Positions 33,576-43,290 of a stretch of 63,058 nt of DNA are shown here, in pieces; the first letter of the stretch is position 1; every line of letters begins with the position of its first letter. The notes below the pieces were generated by a model, which was not told the origin of the DNA, did not search any database, and was given only the letters and a program-made list of their open reading frames with translations. The DNA is from CAXBES01 sp963974915 (GTDB taxonomy: Bacteria > Bacteroidota > Bacteroidia > Flavobacteriales > Flavobacteriaceae): positions 1 to 63,058 of the forward strand of contig CAXBES010000017.1 in NCBI GenBank assembly GCA_963974915.1, given 5' to 3'. The position numbers and the translations under genes were made by a program.

Positions 33576-35366
33576 TTAGTTCTTTCCGGATTGATCGATC
33601 AGTTTTTCCAGAGTTTCTTTTATTTTTTCTGAAGAAATTCCCGCCCAATCATGGAGTTCGGGCACCGTACCATGTTCGGGGAAAATATCGGGAACACCTA
33701 ATAGCAACAACCTGTTCTGATAATTATTTTTAGAGGCAAATTCGGAAACAGCACTTCCAAATCCGCCGGCGACAACTCCGTCTTCAATAGTTACTATGGT
33801 TGAAAAATCTGCGAAGATCTTGTGAAGTAATTGTTCGTCTAATGGTTTGATAAATCGCATATTATAGACCGCAAATTTTTCCGAAGAAGAAATAGAATGC
33901 AATGCAGTTAACGTATTATTTACCATATTACCAATGGGAAGAATTGCAATATGCGAACCTTCTTTAATTAAAGTTCCTTTACCTATGTTTATTTCTGAAA
34001 AAGGGACCTGCCAGTTAAGGATCGTACCCCGTCCTCTCGGATAACGTATTGCGATTGGGAGTTTTAACTGCAATTGTGATGTGTACAGAATATTGCGAAG
34101 CTCAATTTCATTAGCGGGAGCGCAAATTATTAAATTTGGAATGCATCTTAAGTAGGCGATATCGAAAATACCGTGATGTGTAGCTCCATCTTCACCAACG
34201 ATTCCGGCTCTGTCGAGACAAAAAATTACCGGAAGTTTTTGCAGACAAACATCGTGTATAACCTGGTCGTAGGCTCTTTGTAAAAAAGTAGAATAGATAT
34301 TGCAATACACTTGTAACTCTTGTGTTGCTAATCCTGCTGCAAAGGTGACTGCGTGTTGTTCGGCGATACCTACATCGAACGCCCTGTCGGGAAAAGCTTC
34401 CATCATAAATTTCAGGGAACTTCCGGTAGGCATAGCGGGGGTTATACCTACTATAGAGGAGTTTTTTTCGGCAAGTTCAACAAGAGTTTTTCCGAAGACA
34501 TCCTGAAACTTAGGAGGCAACTTCTCGGCTGATTTTGGCGGTAGATCGCCCGTTTGGGCATTAAACTTGCCCGGGGCGTGATAAGTAACCTGATTTTCTT
34601 CTGCTTGCCGTAATCCTTTACCTTTTTTAGTAATTACGTGTAGTAATTTGGGACCTTTAACCGACCTTAATCTTGTAAATTCCGAAATTAATGCGTCTAC
34701 GTCGTGACCATCTATAGGGCCGGTATAATTGAAGTTTAAGGCTTCAAAAATATTATCGGTATCCGGGGCGCCATCGAGGTTTACCTTTGTAAAATATGCC
34801 TTTAGAGCGCCAACACTAGGATCAATTCCTATAGCATTATCATTTAATACTACCAGTAGATTTGTATTAGTTACACCTGCATGGTTTAAGGCTTCGAAGG
34901 CCATGCCGCTTGCGATAGATGCGTCACCTACCACGGCAATATGCTCCCTTTCGGGATCACCTGTCAATTGCGAGGCAATTGCCATTCCCAGCGCTGCCGA
35001 GATTGCCGTGCTGCTATGGCCGGTTCCAAAAGCGTCGTATTCACTTTCACTTCTTTTTGGGAAACCACTAACGCCTCCCAACTGTCTATTAGTATGAAAA
35101 ATATGCTTTCTTCCTGTGAGGATCTTATGAACATAGGCTTGATGACCCACATCCCAAATTAGAATGTCGTTTGGCGTATTGTATACGTAATGCAAGGCAA
35201 TTGTGAGTTCTACCACCCCCAGACTTGCTCCTAAATGCCCTTCTTTAGCTGCTACAATGTTAATTATGAAGTTCCGTAATTCGTGTGCTAACTGCCGAAG
35301 GTCTTTCTTCGGAAGTTTTCGCAGATCTGCGGGAAATGTTATAGTATCGAGAATAGTTTTTGACAC
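33576..35366 (-). CDS. dxs: 1-deoxy-D-xylulose-5-phosphate synthase
   Basis: A 596-residue thiamine-diphosphate enzyme that joins pyruvate and glyceraldehyde 3-phosphate, the first step of the MEP isoprenoid route. Motifs include GHLGASLGVVELTIALHYVY, WDVGHQAYVHKILTGR, GDASIASGMAFEALNHAG (TPP site) and the transketolase-like C-terminal half with GIAEQHAVTFAAG. The start codon is GTG at 35366: the conserved N terminus ILDTITFPADLRKL begins right after it and no better in-frame ATG exists. A perfect -7 box lies only 4 nt upstream, so the mRNA may be leaderless. It supplies precursors for the polyprenyl synthase at 51617. Confidence 0.94.
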   Translation of the reverse strand: MSKTILDTITFPADLRKLPKKDLRQLAHELRNFIINIVAAKEGHLGASLGVVELTIALHYVYNTPNDILIWDVGHQAYVHKILTGRKHIFHTNRQLGGVSGFPKRSESEYDAFGTGHSSTAISAALGMAIASQLTGDPEREHIAVVGDASIASGMAFEALNHAGVTNTNLLVVLNDNAIGIDPSVGALKAYFTKVNLDGAPDTDNIFEALNFNYTGPIDGHDVDALISEFTRLRSVKGPKLLHVITKKGKGLRQAEENQVTYHAPGKFNAQTGDLPPKSAEKLPPKFQDVFGKTLVELAEKNSSIVGITPAMPTGSSLKFMMEAFPDRAFDVGIAEQHAVTFAAGLATQELQVYCNIYSTFLQRAYDQVIHDVCLQKLPVIFCLDRAGIVGEDGATHHGIFDIAYLRCIPNLIICAPANEIELRNILYTSQLQLKLPIAIRYPRGRGTILNWQVPFSEINIGKGTLIKEGSHIAILPIGNMVNNTLTALHSISSSEKFAVYNMRFIKPLDEQLLHKIFADFSTIVTIEDGVVAGGFGSAVSEFASKNNYQNRLLLLGVPDIFPEHGTVPELHDWAGISSEKIKETLEKLIDQSGKN

Positions 35367-35370
35367 GAAA

Positions 35371-35378
35371 CAAAGATA
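35371..35378 (-). promoter_or_regulatory. -7 promoter element of dxs
   Basis: TATCTTTG on the minus strand is a perfect match to TAnnTTTG and ends 4 nt before the GTG start of dxs. Confidence 0.55.
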
Positions 35379-35409
35379 CGTTTATTAGTGATTTACTAAA
35401 TAAGTTATT

Positions 35410-35417
35410 TAATTTTG
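35410..35417 (+). promoter_or_regulatory. -7 promoter element of tadA
   Basis: TAATTTTG is a perfect match to TAnnTTTG and implies a leader of about 20 nt before the ATG at 35442. Confidence 0.5.
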
Positions 35418-35441
35418 AAAACGTAATACATAAGATTTACT

Positions 35442-35891
35442 ATGCTTACACCATTTGATGACACCTATTTTATGAAACGTGCTTTTCAGGAAGCTGAAGT
35501 AGCATTTAACAAAGGAGAAGTGCCTATAGGGGCGGTAATAACCGTCAATAATCAGATAATTGCCAGAGCTCATAATCTCACCGAAGCTCTTAACGATGTT
35601 ACTGCTCATGCAGAGATGCAGGCAATTACGGCAGCGGCAAATTATTTGGGAGGAAAGTATTTGCACGATTGCACTTTGTATGTCACCATCGAACCTTGTC
35701 AGATGTGCGCCGGGGCCCTTTTTTGGAGTCAGATCTCCAATATTGTCTTTGGTGCGAGAGATGAACAGCGAGGCTGTATTGCGCTCAATACTAAACTTCA
35801 TCCTAAGACTAAACTGGTTGGAGGAATAATGGAGAACGAATGTTCTCAGCTCTTAAAGAGATTCTTTGTTGAAAAACGTAATTTAAATTAA
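35442..35891 (+). CDS. tadA: tRNA-specific adenosine deaminase
   Basis: A 149-residue zinc deaminase that changes adenosine 34 of tRNA-Arg(ACG) to inosine. The active-site motifs are TAHAEMQAI (His ligand and Glu) and EPCQMCAGALFW (two Cys ligands), and NIVFGARDEQRG is typical of TadA. It is divergent from dxs and ends at a strong terminator. Related nucleoside deaminases are possible but the length and motifs fit TadA best. Confidence 0.85.
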   Translation: MLTPFDDTYFMKRAFQEAEVAFNKGEVPIGAVITVNNQIIARAHNLTEALNDVTAHAEMQAITAAANYLGGKYLHDCTLYVTIEPCQMCAGALFWSQISNIVFGARDEQRGCIALNTKLHPKTKLVGGIMENECSQLLKRFFVEKRNLN

Positions 35892-35928
35892 AAATCCTCC
35901 GTCGCTTAAAGCGTTGGAGGATTTTTAA
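35888..35928. terminator. Bidirectional terminator between tadA and the cold-shock gene
   Basis: A 13-bp perfect stem (35888-35900 with 35916-35928) is closed by a further CGCTT/AAGCG stem, with A and T tracts on either side. It serves the convergent genes. Confidence 0.88.
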
Positions 35929-35948
35929 TCTGTAAAAGTATATATCTT

Positions 35949-36146
35949 CTAGTCGTGGATCTTGCGAACTTGTGCCGCTACCATTCCTTTTCTTCCTTCT
36001 TCTTCTTCGTACGATACTTTGTCACCTTCGTTTAGGGCTTCCCCGTTTAAACCGGTAACATGCACAAAGATGTCTTTTCCGGTTTCATCATTAGTGATAA
36101 AACCATAACCTTTAGATTCGTTGAAAAACTTTACTGTTCCTTCCAT
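35949..36146 (-). CDS. Cold-shock domain protein
   Basis: A 65-residue protein that is a single cold-shock domain binding single-stranded nucleic acid. The RNP1 motif KGYGFITND and RNP2-like DIFVHV are clear. It begins MEGTVKFFNESKGYGF, the usual start. It acts as an RNA chaperone in the cytoplasm. It stands alone, with its own promoter and terminator. Confidence 0.93.
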   Translation of the reverse strand: MEGTVKFFNESKGYGFITNDETGKDIFVHVTGLNGEALNEGDKVSYEEEEGRKGMVAAQVRKIHD

Positions 36147-36239
36147 TGTAAAAAATATAAATTAATAATTGAATACAAATTTAATATAATTGAGTTTTTT
36201 CTGTTAAAAAAATCTAAAAATTTTTAAAAACACACTGAC

Positions 36240-36485
36240 TCATAGTTTCTTATCATCTCTGTATTGCCTCATCTTTTCAATACTCTCTTTGGTTAGCATA
36301 TAGTCCTTTACACTTCTGTTCTTCCAACGATGATATATAAAAACAGGCATTGTTACAAAAAACAATAACACTACAGAGAGCCCTATAAACAAATCACCTT
36401 TTTGCAGATCATCGGGTCTAATGTAAAAACCGTAGCTTGCACCAAGAATTGAGATAATTAAAAGAATTGATAAAACGTATTTCAC
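36240..36485 (-). CDS. Hypothetical small membrane protein
   Basis: An 81-residue protein with two predicted helices (about 4-21 and 34-52) and a charged cytoplasmic-type tail (HRWKNRSVKDYMLTKESIEKMRQYRDDKKL). No family is recognised. It lies 24 nt downstream of the ClC gene on the same strand and may be cotranscribed. Confidence 0.65.
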   Translation of the reverse strand: MKYVLSILLIISILGASYGFYIRPDDLQKGDLFIGLSVVLLFFVTMPVFIYHRWKNRSVKDYMLTKESIEKMRQYRDDKKL

Positions 36486-36509
36486 TATTATTATAATTAA
36501 GTATTAATA

Positions 36510-38306
36510 TTATCTGCCTGAAAAATCAATTAGTTTTCTTCTATAGGCGGTCAACAATTTCGACTTCGAAACAAAACCAAAATACACACCATTTGAGATT
36601 ACCGGAAGATTCCACGCCCCGGTATCCTGAAATTTTTTCATAACATGGGTCATTTTATCATTATCCAGATCGATCGTATCCGGCGCGTTTTGCATAACAT
36701 CTCTTGCGGTCACTTCTTTATATAGGCTTTGGTCGAACATGATTGGCCTTAAGTCGTCCAGTAGGATTATACCTTCTAAGGCTTCGGTTTCTTTATTAAC
36801 AACAGGAAAGATGTTCCGGTTAGATTTTACCACGGCGCTATGCACTATTTCCCCTAATGTCATTTCCGGAAATACCGCAATAAAGTTACGTTCTACTACT
36901 GTTTTAATATCCATTAAGGTTAATACAGCATGATCTTTATTATGTGTGATAAGCTCTCCTTTTCGGCCCAATTCCATAGCGTACACAGAATGTGGTACAA
37001 AATATTTCGTGATCGTAAAGGCGATCGCAGCAGTGATCATTAAAGGTATAAATAACTCATACCCTCCGGTCACTTCTGCGATAAGGAAAATTGCAGTTAG
37101 GGGAGCGTGCAACACTCCTGCCATTAAACCTGTCATTCCTACAAGAGTAAAGTTACTTTCTGAAACATTAGTTGAAAGAATACCGATATTGTTAAGAATT
37201 TTTGCGACCGAAAAGCCCATGATGCTACCCATAAAAAGCGTAGGAGCGAATATTCCACCCACGCCGCCGGCTCCAAAAGTGAGGGAACTTGCTATAACTT
37301 TAAACAGTACTAACCCAATTAACAGCGTGATCATGATCCAGGGATTAGTAAGATCTAGATTAAATATATTATTCTCTAGTGCTTTCTCAGGATTCCCCTG
37401 AACGAGATTATTAATAACGTCGAAACCTTCACCATAAAGAGGGGGTATTAAGTAAACAAGCACTCCAATTCCAATTCCTCCAATTATCAAGCGTTTTATT
37501 GGGGATCCAATTTTTTCAAAGAATTTCTGAAAGCGTTCATAGGTTTCGGTAAAATAAATAGACACAAATCCTGCGATCACTCCTAAGATGATATAAAAAG
37601 GAATATCGGAAATTGTAAATTCATCCTCTATACTGAATGGCAGTAGAATGTCATTTCCGAAGAAAAAATACGACGTAATAATGGCCGAAACAGACGCAAG
37701 GAGTAAAGGGATCATTGACACAAGTGTGAGGTCTAAGCTAAATACTTCAACGGCGAAAATAATTGCAGCTATGGGAGCTTTAAAGATCGAAGACATTGCT
37801 CCCGCAGCGGCACACCCAATTAATAATGTTCGGGTTGCCTGATTCATATGCAGCAATCTTGACAAATTGGAGCTTAAAGCTGCGCCAGTAGCCACGGTAG
37901 GTCCTTCCAATCCTACAGATCCACCAAATCCCACCGTAATTGGCGCGGCCAGGAGGCTGCCATACATCTGAAATTGCTTCATGATCCCTTTGCGTTTGGA
38001 AATTGCAAAGAGTGTTGCCGGAATTCCTTGTGTTGGACGGTGTTTTATAATGAATTTAATAAGCAAATAGGTAAGTGACAGGCCTATGATTGGAAAAATA
38101 AAATAAAAAGCACTGTGATATTCTTTTATCAATTTTCCCTCAAGCAGTAATTGTATAAAGTGAGTGCCATTTTTAATAAGAACGGCTGCCATTCCGGCAA
38201 GAAAGCCTACTACAATACTCACAATGTATATAAACTGTTTGTGTGAGATATGTTTTAAACGCCAAATTAAAAAGCGAGTTAGTAAGGTTCTTTTTTGAGC
38301 CGGCAT
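36510..38306 (-). CDS. ClC-type chloride channel/transporter with CBS domains
   Basis: A 598-residue membrane protein of the ClC family, with a transmembrane part of about 430 residues and a pair of C-terminal CBS domains (about 460-590) that may sense nucleotides. The gating-glutamate motif GLEGP is present (Glu134), as is the GGIFAPTLFMG anion-path motif. At the position of the internal proton glutamate (E203 of the E. coli exchanger) this protein has Val188 (AVEVFSLDL). That may mean it is not a tightly proton-coupled exchanger. It lies downstream of aspS, separated by a terminator. Confidence 0.88.
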   Translation of the reverse strand: MPAQKRTLLTRFLIWRLKHISHKQFIYIVSIVVGFLAGMAAVLIKNGTHFIQLLLEGKLIKEYHSAFYFIFPIIGLSLTYLLIKFIIKHRPTQGIPATLFAISKRKGIMKQFQMYGSLLAAPITVGFGGSVGLEGPTVATGAALSSNLSRLLHMNQATRTLLIGCAAAGAMSSIFKAPIAAIIFAVEVFSLDLTLVSMIPLLLASVSAIITSYFFFGNDILLPFSIEDEFTISDIPFYIILGVIAGFVSIYFTETYERFQKFFEKIGSPIKRLIIGGIGIGVLVYLIPPLYGEGFDVINNLVQGNPEKALENNIFNLDLTNPWIMITLLIGLVLFKVIASSLTFGAGGVGGIFAPTLFMGSIMGFSVAKILNNIGILSTNVSESNFTLVGMTGLMAGVLHAPLTAIFLIAEVTGGYELFIPLMITAAIAFTITKYFVPHSVYAMELGRKGELITHNKDHAVLTLMDIKTVVERNFIAVFPEMTLGEIVHSAVVKSNRNIFPVVNKETEALEGIILLDDLRPIMFDQSLYKEVTARDVMQNAPDTIDLDNDKMTHVMKKFQDTGAWNLPVISNGVYFGFVSKSKLLTAYRRKLIDFSGR

Positions 38307-38317
38307 ATTAAGATTAA

Positions 38318-38341
38318 AAAATCCTGCAAAAGCAGGATTTT
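38318..38341 (-). terminator. Rho-independent terminator after aspS
   Basis: AAAATCCTGC pairs with GCAGGATTTT over an AAAA loop, and on the minus strand it is followed by a T run. It sits between the aspS stop codon and the ClC start. Confidence 0.85.
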
Positions 38342-38345
38342 AAAG

Positions 38346-40100
38346 TTAAGATTTTAAATTGAGTTGTAGAGACAATTCTTTTAATTGATCTTCGTCAATA
38401 GGTGCCGGGGCATCTATCATTACATCTCTACCTGCATTATTCTTAGGAAATGCAATGAAATCTCTAATGGTTTCTTGTCCGCCGAGTATCGCCACCAACC
38501 TATCTAGTCCAAATGCGAGTCCGCCATGTGGTGGAGCACCATATTGAAAAGCATCCATAAGAAATCCGAATTGAGCTTTAGCCTCTTCGGGGGTGAATCC
38601 CAGATAGTCGAACATCATCGCCTGTGTAGATTTATCATGAATCCTGATAGAGCCTCCACCAATTTCGTTTCCGTTTAAAACCAGATCGTATGCATTGGCC
38701 TTCACTTCACCGGGACTAGTGGCGAGAAGTTCAATCTGTCCGGGTTTTGGTGCAGTAAACGGGTGGTGCATTGCATGATATCTGTTGGTTTCTTCATCCC
38801 ATTCCAGAAGCGGAAAATCAATAACCCAAAGGGGTGCGAATTCATTCGATTTGCGCAAACCTAGTCTCTCTGCCATTTCCATTCGCAGGGCACTGAGTTG
38901 TGCTCTTACTTTATTTTTTTCTCCTGAAAGTACACAAATCAGGTCACCTTTTTGAGCGCCTGTGGCTTCGGCCCATTTTGCCAGATCTTCTTGATCGTAA
39001 AATTTATCGACTGAAGACTTATAGCTTCCGTCATCATTACAGCGCACGTATACCATTCCCAGAGCCCCAACTTGCGGGCGTTTTACCCAGTCAATTAATT
39101 TATCTATTTCTTTTCGTGTATAAGTATTTCCGCCCGGAACGGCTATTGCGACCACCAGTTCGGCATTGTTAAACACTTTAAATTCTTTGTGTTGAGCAAC
39201 TTCGTTCAATTCGCCAAATTCCATTCCGAAGCGAATATCGGGCTTATCGTTGCCGTATTTCTGCATCGCATCATCATAGGTCATACGTGGAAAATCACCT
39301 ATTTCCACTCCGTTGATCTCTTTAAGCAAATGACGGGTTAAGCCTTCAAATGTATTGAGTATATCCTCTTGTTCGATAAAAGCCATCTCACAATCAATTT
39401 GTGTAAACTCCGGCTGTCTATCTGCTCTAAGATCTTCATCCCGAAAGCATTTTACAATTTGAAAATACTTATCCATTCCTCCAACCATTAATAGTTGTTT
39501 AAAGGTTTGTGGCGATTGTGGGAGTGCATAGAATTCGCCTTCATTCATACGGGAAGGAACTACGAAATCACGAGCCCCTTCGGGAGTAGATTTAATAAGA
39601 TATGGCGTCTCAACCTCGATAAAATTCTTTTCCGACAGGTAATTACGAACTGCCATAGTCACTTTATGACGAAATACAAGGTTTTCACGAACAGGGTTTC
39701 GTCTTATATCCAGATAACGATATTTCATTCTAAGATCTTCACCACCATCAGTTTCATCTTCAATTGTAAACGGTGGGGTTAGTGATTCATTTAAAATATC
39801 GATCTTGGATACGAGTATTTCTATATCTCCGGTTTTTATATTAGGGTTTTTAGACTCCCTTTCTATTACTGTTCCGGTGACTTGAATTACAAACTCGCGG
39901 CCCAGTTTTGATGCAACTGCCATTACTTCTTTCGAACTGCGCTCTTCATCGAAGATTAATTGTGTAATTCCATAGCGATCACGTAGGTCTACCCATACCA
40001 TAAAACCTTTGTCCCTTGTCTTTTGTACCCACCCCGAAAGTGTAACTTCTTGGGAAATATGAGTGGCTCGTAGCTCGCCATTAGAATGAGTTCTGTACAT
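38346..40100 (-). CDS. aspS: Aspartate--tRNA ligase
   Basis: A 584-residue class II aminoacyl-tRNA synthetase of the bacterial type. It has an OB-fold anticodon-binding domain (about 1-105, SGWVQKTRDKGFMVWVDLRDRYGI), a catalytic core and a GAD insert (about 290-400). Class II motifs are FIEVETPYL (motif 1 region), FRDEDLRADRQPEFTQID (motif 2) and GLAFGLDRLVAILGG (motif 3). A perfect -7 element at 40138-40145 gives a leader of about 34 nt. It is divergent from the SusC gene. Confidence 0.96.
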   Translation of the reverse strand: MYRTHSNGELRATHISQEVTLSGWVQKTRDKGFMVWVDLRDRYGITQLIFDEERSSKEVMAVASKLGREFVIQVTGTVIERESKNPNIKTGDIEILVSKIDILNESLTPPFTIEDETDGGEDLRMKYRYLDIRRNPVRENLVFRHKVTMAVRNYLSEKNFIEVETPYLIKSTPEGARDFVVPSRMNEGEFYALPQSPQTFKQLLMVGGMDKYFQIVKCFRDEDLRADRQPEFTQIDCEMAFIEQEDILNTFEGLTRHLLKEINGVEIGDFPRMTYDDAMQKYGNDKPDIRFGMEFGELNEVAQHKEFKVFNNAELVVAIAVPGGNTYTRKEIDKLIDWVKRPQVGALGMVYVRCNDDGSYKSSVDKFYDQEDLAKWAEATGAQKGDLICVLSGEKNKVRAQLSALRMEMAERLGLRKSNEFAPLWVIDFPLLEWDEETNRYHAMHHPFTAPKPGQIELLATSPGEVKANAYDLVLNGNEIGGGSIRIHDKSTQAMMFDYLGFTPEEAKAQFGFLMDAFQYGAPPHGGLAFGLDRLVAILGGQETIRDFIAFPKNNAGRDVMIDAPAPIDEDQLKELSLQLNLKS

Positions 40101-40137
40101 ATATATTAGTTTAGTTTCTGTTTTTTATACGAAGGTG

Positions 40138-40145
40138 CAAATTTA
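40138..40145 (-). promoter_or_regulatory. -7 promoter element of aspS
   Basis: TAAATTTG on the minus strand matches TAnnTTTG perfectly. Confidence 0.5.
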
Positions 40146-40266
40146 TAAAGATAAAAGAAGCTATGCATTAAAAATCGATAAAAGAATAAAGGCTTTTAAT
40201 GCAAGATATTTTAAGAAATGCTGTGTTAATGTGAGTACAAATGTTAAGAAATCGTAAAATCTTTAT

Positions 40267-40274
40267 TAACTTCG
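40267..40274 (+). promoter_or_regulatory. -7-like promoter element of the SusC/SusD pair
   Basis: TAACTTCG matches TAnnTTTG at five of its six specified positions and lies 26 nt before the ATG at 40301. Confidence 0.35.
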
Positions 40275-40300
40275 AAGAAATTATATAAAAAAACTACATT

Positions 40301-43279
40301 ATGAAACAAAACAACTTTAATCGCAGGTCCATCCTGTTATTACTTCTTGTTTTTCCCTGTTTTGTCTTTGCACAGACAACACTGACGGGAAAAGTAAACA
40401 GCGAAAAAGGGGATACAGTACCCTTTGCAAATGTGATCCAGAAAGGGACCACCAATGGTACAACTACCGATATAGACGGTAATTTTACAATTGATGTCCC
40501 CAGTTTACCAACAACATTAGTGTTCTCCTCGTTAGGATATGAAACGGTAGAACGGAATGTAACATCTGCTACTCCCCTAAGCATTACGATGGGTGAGTCT
40601 GCACAGGCTTTAGAAGAAGTTGTAGTCACGGGTTTAGCCACCTCGATTAAAAGATCTAACTCGGCAAATGCGGTAGCGTCTATTTCTTCGGAAGCGCTTA
40701 CCGGTACAACGCCACCTCCAACTTTAGATGGTGCGTTATACGGTAAATTTGCGGGTGCAGTTGTTAATCAGAACTCTGGAGCTCCGGGTGGAGGTATTTC
40801 TGTAAAGCTTCGTGGTGCCACGTCATTACAGGGAAACACTCAGCCACTTTATATTATTGATGGAGTCTATGTTGATAACTCGTCTATCGCCGCAGGTTTA
40901 AATGCAGTTTCAGCGGCTGCCGCCGGAGGAAGCGCCTCAAATCAGGATAACGCTTCAAACCGTATTGCAGATATTAACCCTGAGGATATTGAAAACATTG
41001 AAATATTAAAAGGAGCTTCGGCAGCAGCGATCTATGGATCAAGAGCAGCAGCAGGGGTTGTAATTATTACAACTAAAAAAGGTAAGGCCGGAGAAACCCA
41101 ATTCAAATTTAAACAATCTACGGGTTGGACTGAGGTAACCAAATTATTAGGTGTAAGAGACTATAATGCTGAACGTGTTGAAGCAAGTTTTGGTGCAGGA
41201 GCTGTTCCACTTTTTCAAGCCGCGGCTAGAGAAGGGAGATTAATAGATTATGAAAAGGAAATTTACGGTGAGCACGGTCTTATTAGTATCACTAACTTCA
41301 ATATGAGTGGTGGTGGTGAAAAAACCAAATTTTTTGCAGGTGTTACTCATAATAACGAAAATGGTATTGTTTTAAATACAGGATATGAGAAAACATCTCT
41401 TAGATTGAATTTGGATCATAAGCCGGCAGATTTCGTGAAATTCTCATTGAGTTCTAACTTTATAAGTTCTTCTTCAGATAGAGGATTCTTTAATAACGAT
41501 AACTCAGGTACTACAATTGGAGTAACATTAACCGGAACAACACCATGGTTAGAATTATTTCCTGACGCCAATGGGGTTTATCCAGACAATCCAGCAGGAG
41601 CGTCTAACCCATTACAGACAAGAGATCTGGTACGAAACAACGAATCTGTAAATCGTTTAATCATGGGAGGAACCATGAATTTAGATATTTACAAGGCAGA
41701 GAGTTCTAATTTAGAACTTATTTTAAGAGGGGGTCTTGATTTCTACGGCCAACAAACCCGAGCGATATTCCCTAAAGAACTTCAGTTTCAAAAGCCTTCT
41801 AATGGAGGTCAGAACGGGGTTGCAGTACAAGGGGATACGCAAAATAAAAACTATAACCTATCTGCTTTCTTAGTTCATAATTATTTTACTGAAAGTGATA
41901 TAAACTTTAGAACACAGGCTGGTTTAACGAACGAGTACTTCGACAGAAATACACAGTTAATTACAGCGACCGGATTAGTTGCTTCTGAAACGAACGTGGA
42001 TCAGGCAACCAATACAGGTGTTGCACAATTCAGATTGAAACAGGAAGATGCCGGTTTCTTTGTTCAGGAGGAGGTTAATATTCAGGATAAAGTAATTTTA
42101 ACCGGAGGTTTAAGAGGAGACAGATCTTCGAACAATGGAAATGCTAATGATTTTAATTATTATCCAAAAGGGTCTGTAGCTGTTAATATCAACGAATTCG
42201 GATTCTGGAATGACAGTTCTAAATGGAATCAATTTAAACTGAGAGCAGCTTATGGTGAAGCCGGAAACTTCCCACCATTTGGCGCACTGTTCACATCCTA
42301 TACTTCATTTTCAACAGAAGGATTGTTAGGGATTAGTCTGGTTGGTGTTCGTGGAGATAGTGAGATTAATTCTGAAAGACAGAAAGAATTGGAATTTGGT
42401 ACCGATGTAGGTTTCTTTAACGGACGTTTAAGCTTTTCAGGAACTTACTATATCAAAACTGTGGATGATCTAATTTTACAAGCAGCGTTACCTCCTTCTT
42501 CAGGATTTACGAGTCAGTTTGTAAATGCAGGTGAGCTACAAAATAAAGGTATCGAACTTTCTTTAAATGCAACTCCAGTAAGAAATGACAACTTTCAATG
42601 GGATTTTAATGTAAACTGGTTTAAGAATAAGTCGGAAATCACGCGATTGGATGTAGATCCATTTAATATTGGAGCATTTGGTGCTACTTTAGGAACTTTC
42701 AGAATTGAAGAAGGTCAAAGTGCAACGCAAATTGTGGGTATTGGACCAAATCCGGGCGAAAACGGATTCCAGGTATTTGGTGATGCCGAACCGGATTTCC
42801 AAATGGGCTTAACAAACAATATAAAATATAAGAACTTAGCATTATCATTTTTATGGCAATGGAAAAAAGGTGGAGACAATATCAACTTGACAACCCTATT
42901 GTCCGATCTTAATGGAACTAGCGCAGATTACGACGATGTGGATCTTGATCCGGACGGCGTATTAGGAAATGGAGATTATAGACTAAGTCAGTTAGGATCT
43001 TCTGCAGAAGTATTCGTTGAAGATGCTTCATACATTAGATTGCGTGAACTGGGACTATACTATACACTTCCAAGCAAATTACTTTCGGGAGTTATTGGAG
43101 GAAGAATAGATTCGGTTAAACTTGGATTCTCCGGAACCAATTTAATTAACATTTTCGATTATAATAGTTACGACCCTGAAGTTTCAAACTTTGGAAGTAA
43201 TGGAATCTTTACCGGTGTAGAAGTAACACCGTTCCCATCTTCAAAAAGATACTTATTTCATTTAGCCGTTAACTTTTAA
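40301..43279 (+). CDS. SusC/RagA family TonB-linked outer membrane protein
   Basis: A 992-residue nutrient importer. It has a signal peptide (1-25, ending FVFAQ), a carboxypeptidase-regulatory-like domain (about 26-105), then a TonB box-like EEVVVTG. The plug carries SusC signatures (GVKLRG-type ISVKLRGATSL, YIIDGVYVDNS, DIENIEILKGASAAAIYGSRAA) and is followed by a large barrel ending in Phe. It pairs with the SusD-like lipoprotein gene 11 nt downstream, together forming the usual pedal-bin importer. No glycosidase, peptidase or regulator is adjacent, so the substrate cannot be told. Confidence 0.93.
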   Translation: MKQNNFNRRSILLLLLVFPCFVFAQTTLTGKVNSEKGDTVPFANVIQKGTTNGTTTDIDGNFTIDVPSLPTTLVFSSLGYETVERNVTSATPLSITMGESAQALEEVVVTGLATSIKRSNSANAVASISSEALTGTTPPPTLDGALYGKFAGAVVNQNSGAPGGGISVKLRGATSLQGNTQPLYIIDGVYVDNSSIAAGLNAVSAAAAGGSASNQDNASNRIADINPEDIENIEILKGASAAAIYGSRAAAGVVIITTKKGKAGETQFKFKQSTGWTEVTKLLGVRDYNAERVEASFGAGAVPLFQAAAREGRLIDYEKEIYGEHGLISITNFNMSGGGEKTKFFAGVTHNNENGIVLNTGYEKTSLRLNLDHKPADFVKFSLSSNFISSSSDRGFFNNDNSGTTIGVTLTGTTPWLELFPDANGVYPDNPAGASNPLQTRDLVRNNESVNRLIMGGTMNLDIYKAESSNLELILRGGLDFYGQQTRAIFPKELQFQKPSNGGQNGVAVQGDTQNKNYNLSAFLVHNYFTESDINFRTQAGLTNEYFDRNTQLITATGLVASETNVDQATNTGVAQFRLKQEDAGFFVQEEVNIQDKVILTGGLRGDRSSNNGNANDFNYYPKGSVAVNINEFGFWNDSSKWNQFKLRAAYGEAGNFPPFGALFTSYTSFSTEGLLGISLVGVRGDSEINSERQKELEFGTDVGFFNGRLSFSGTYYIKTVDDLILQAALPPSSGFTSQFVNAGELQNKGIELSLNATPVRNDNFQWDFNVNWFKNKSEITRLDVDPFNIGAFGATLGTFRIEEGQSATQIVGIGPNPGENGFQVFGDAEPDFQMGLTNNIKYKNLALSFLWQWKKGGDNINLTTLLSDLNGTSADYDDVDLDPDGVLGNGDYRLSQLGSSAEVFVEDASYIRLRELGLYYTLPSKLLSGVIGGRIDSVKLGFSGTNLINIFDYNSYDPEVSNFGSNGIFTGVEVTPFPSSKRYLFHLAVNF

Positions 43280-43290
43280 TAAAAAATATT

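Noticed and set aside
36946..37401. A 151-codon plus-strand ORF inside the ClC gene
   Set aside because: Antisense shadow of a conserved membrane protein; no signal, no domain, no promoter.
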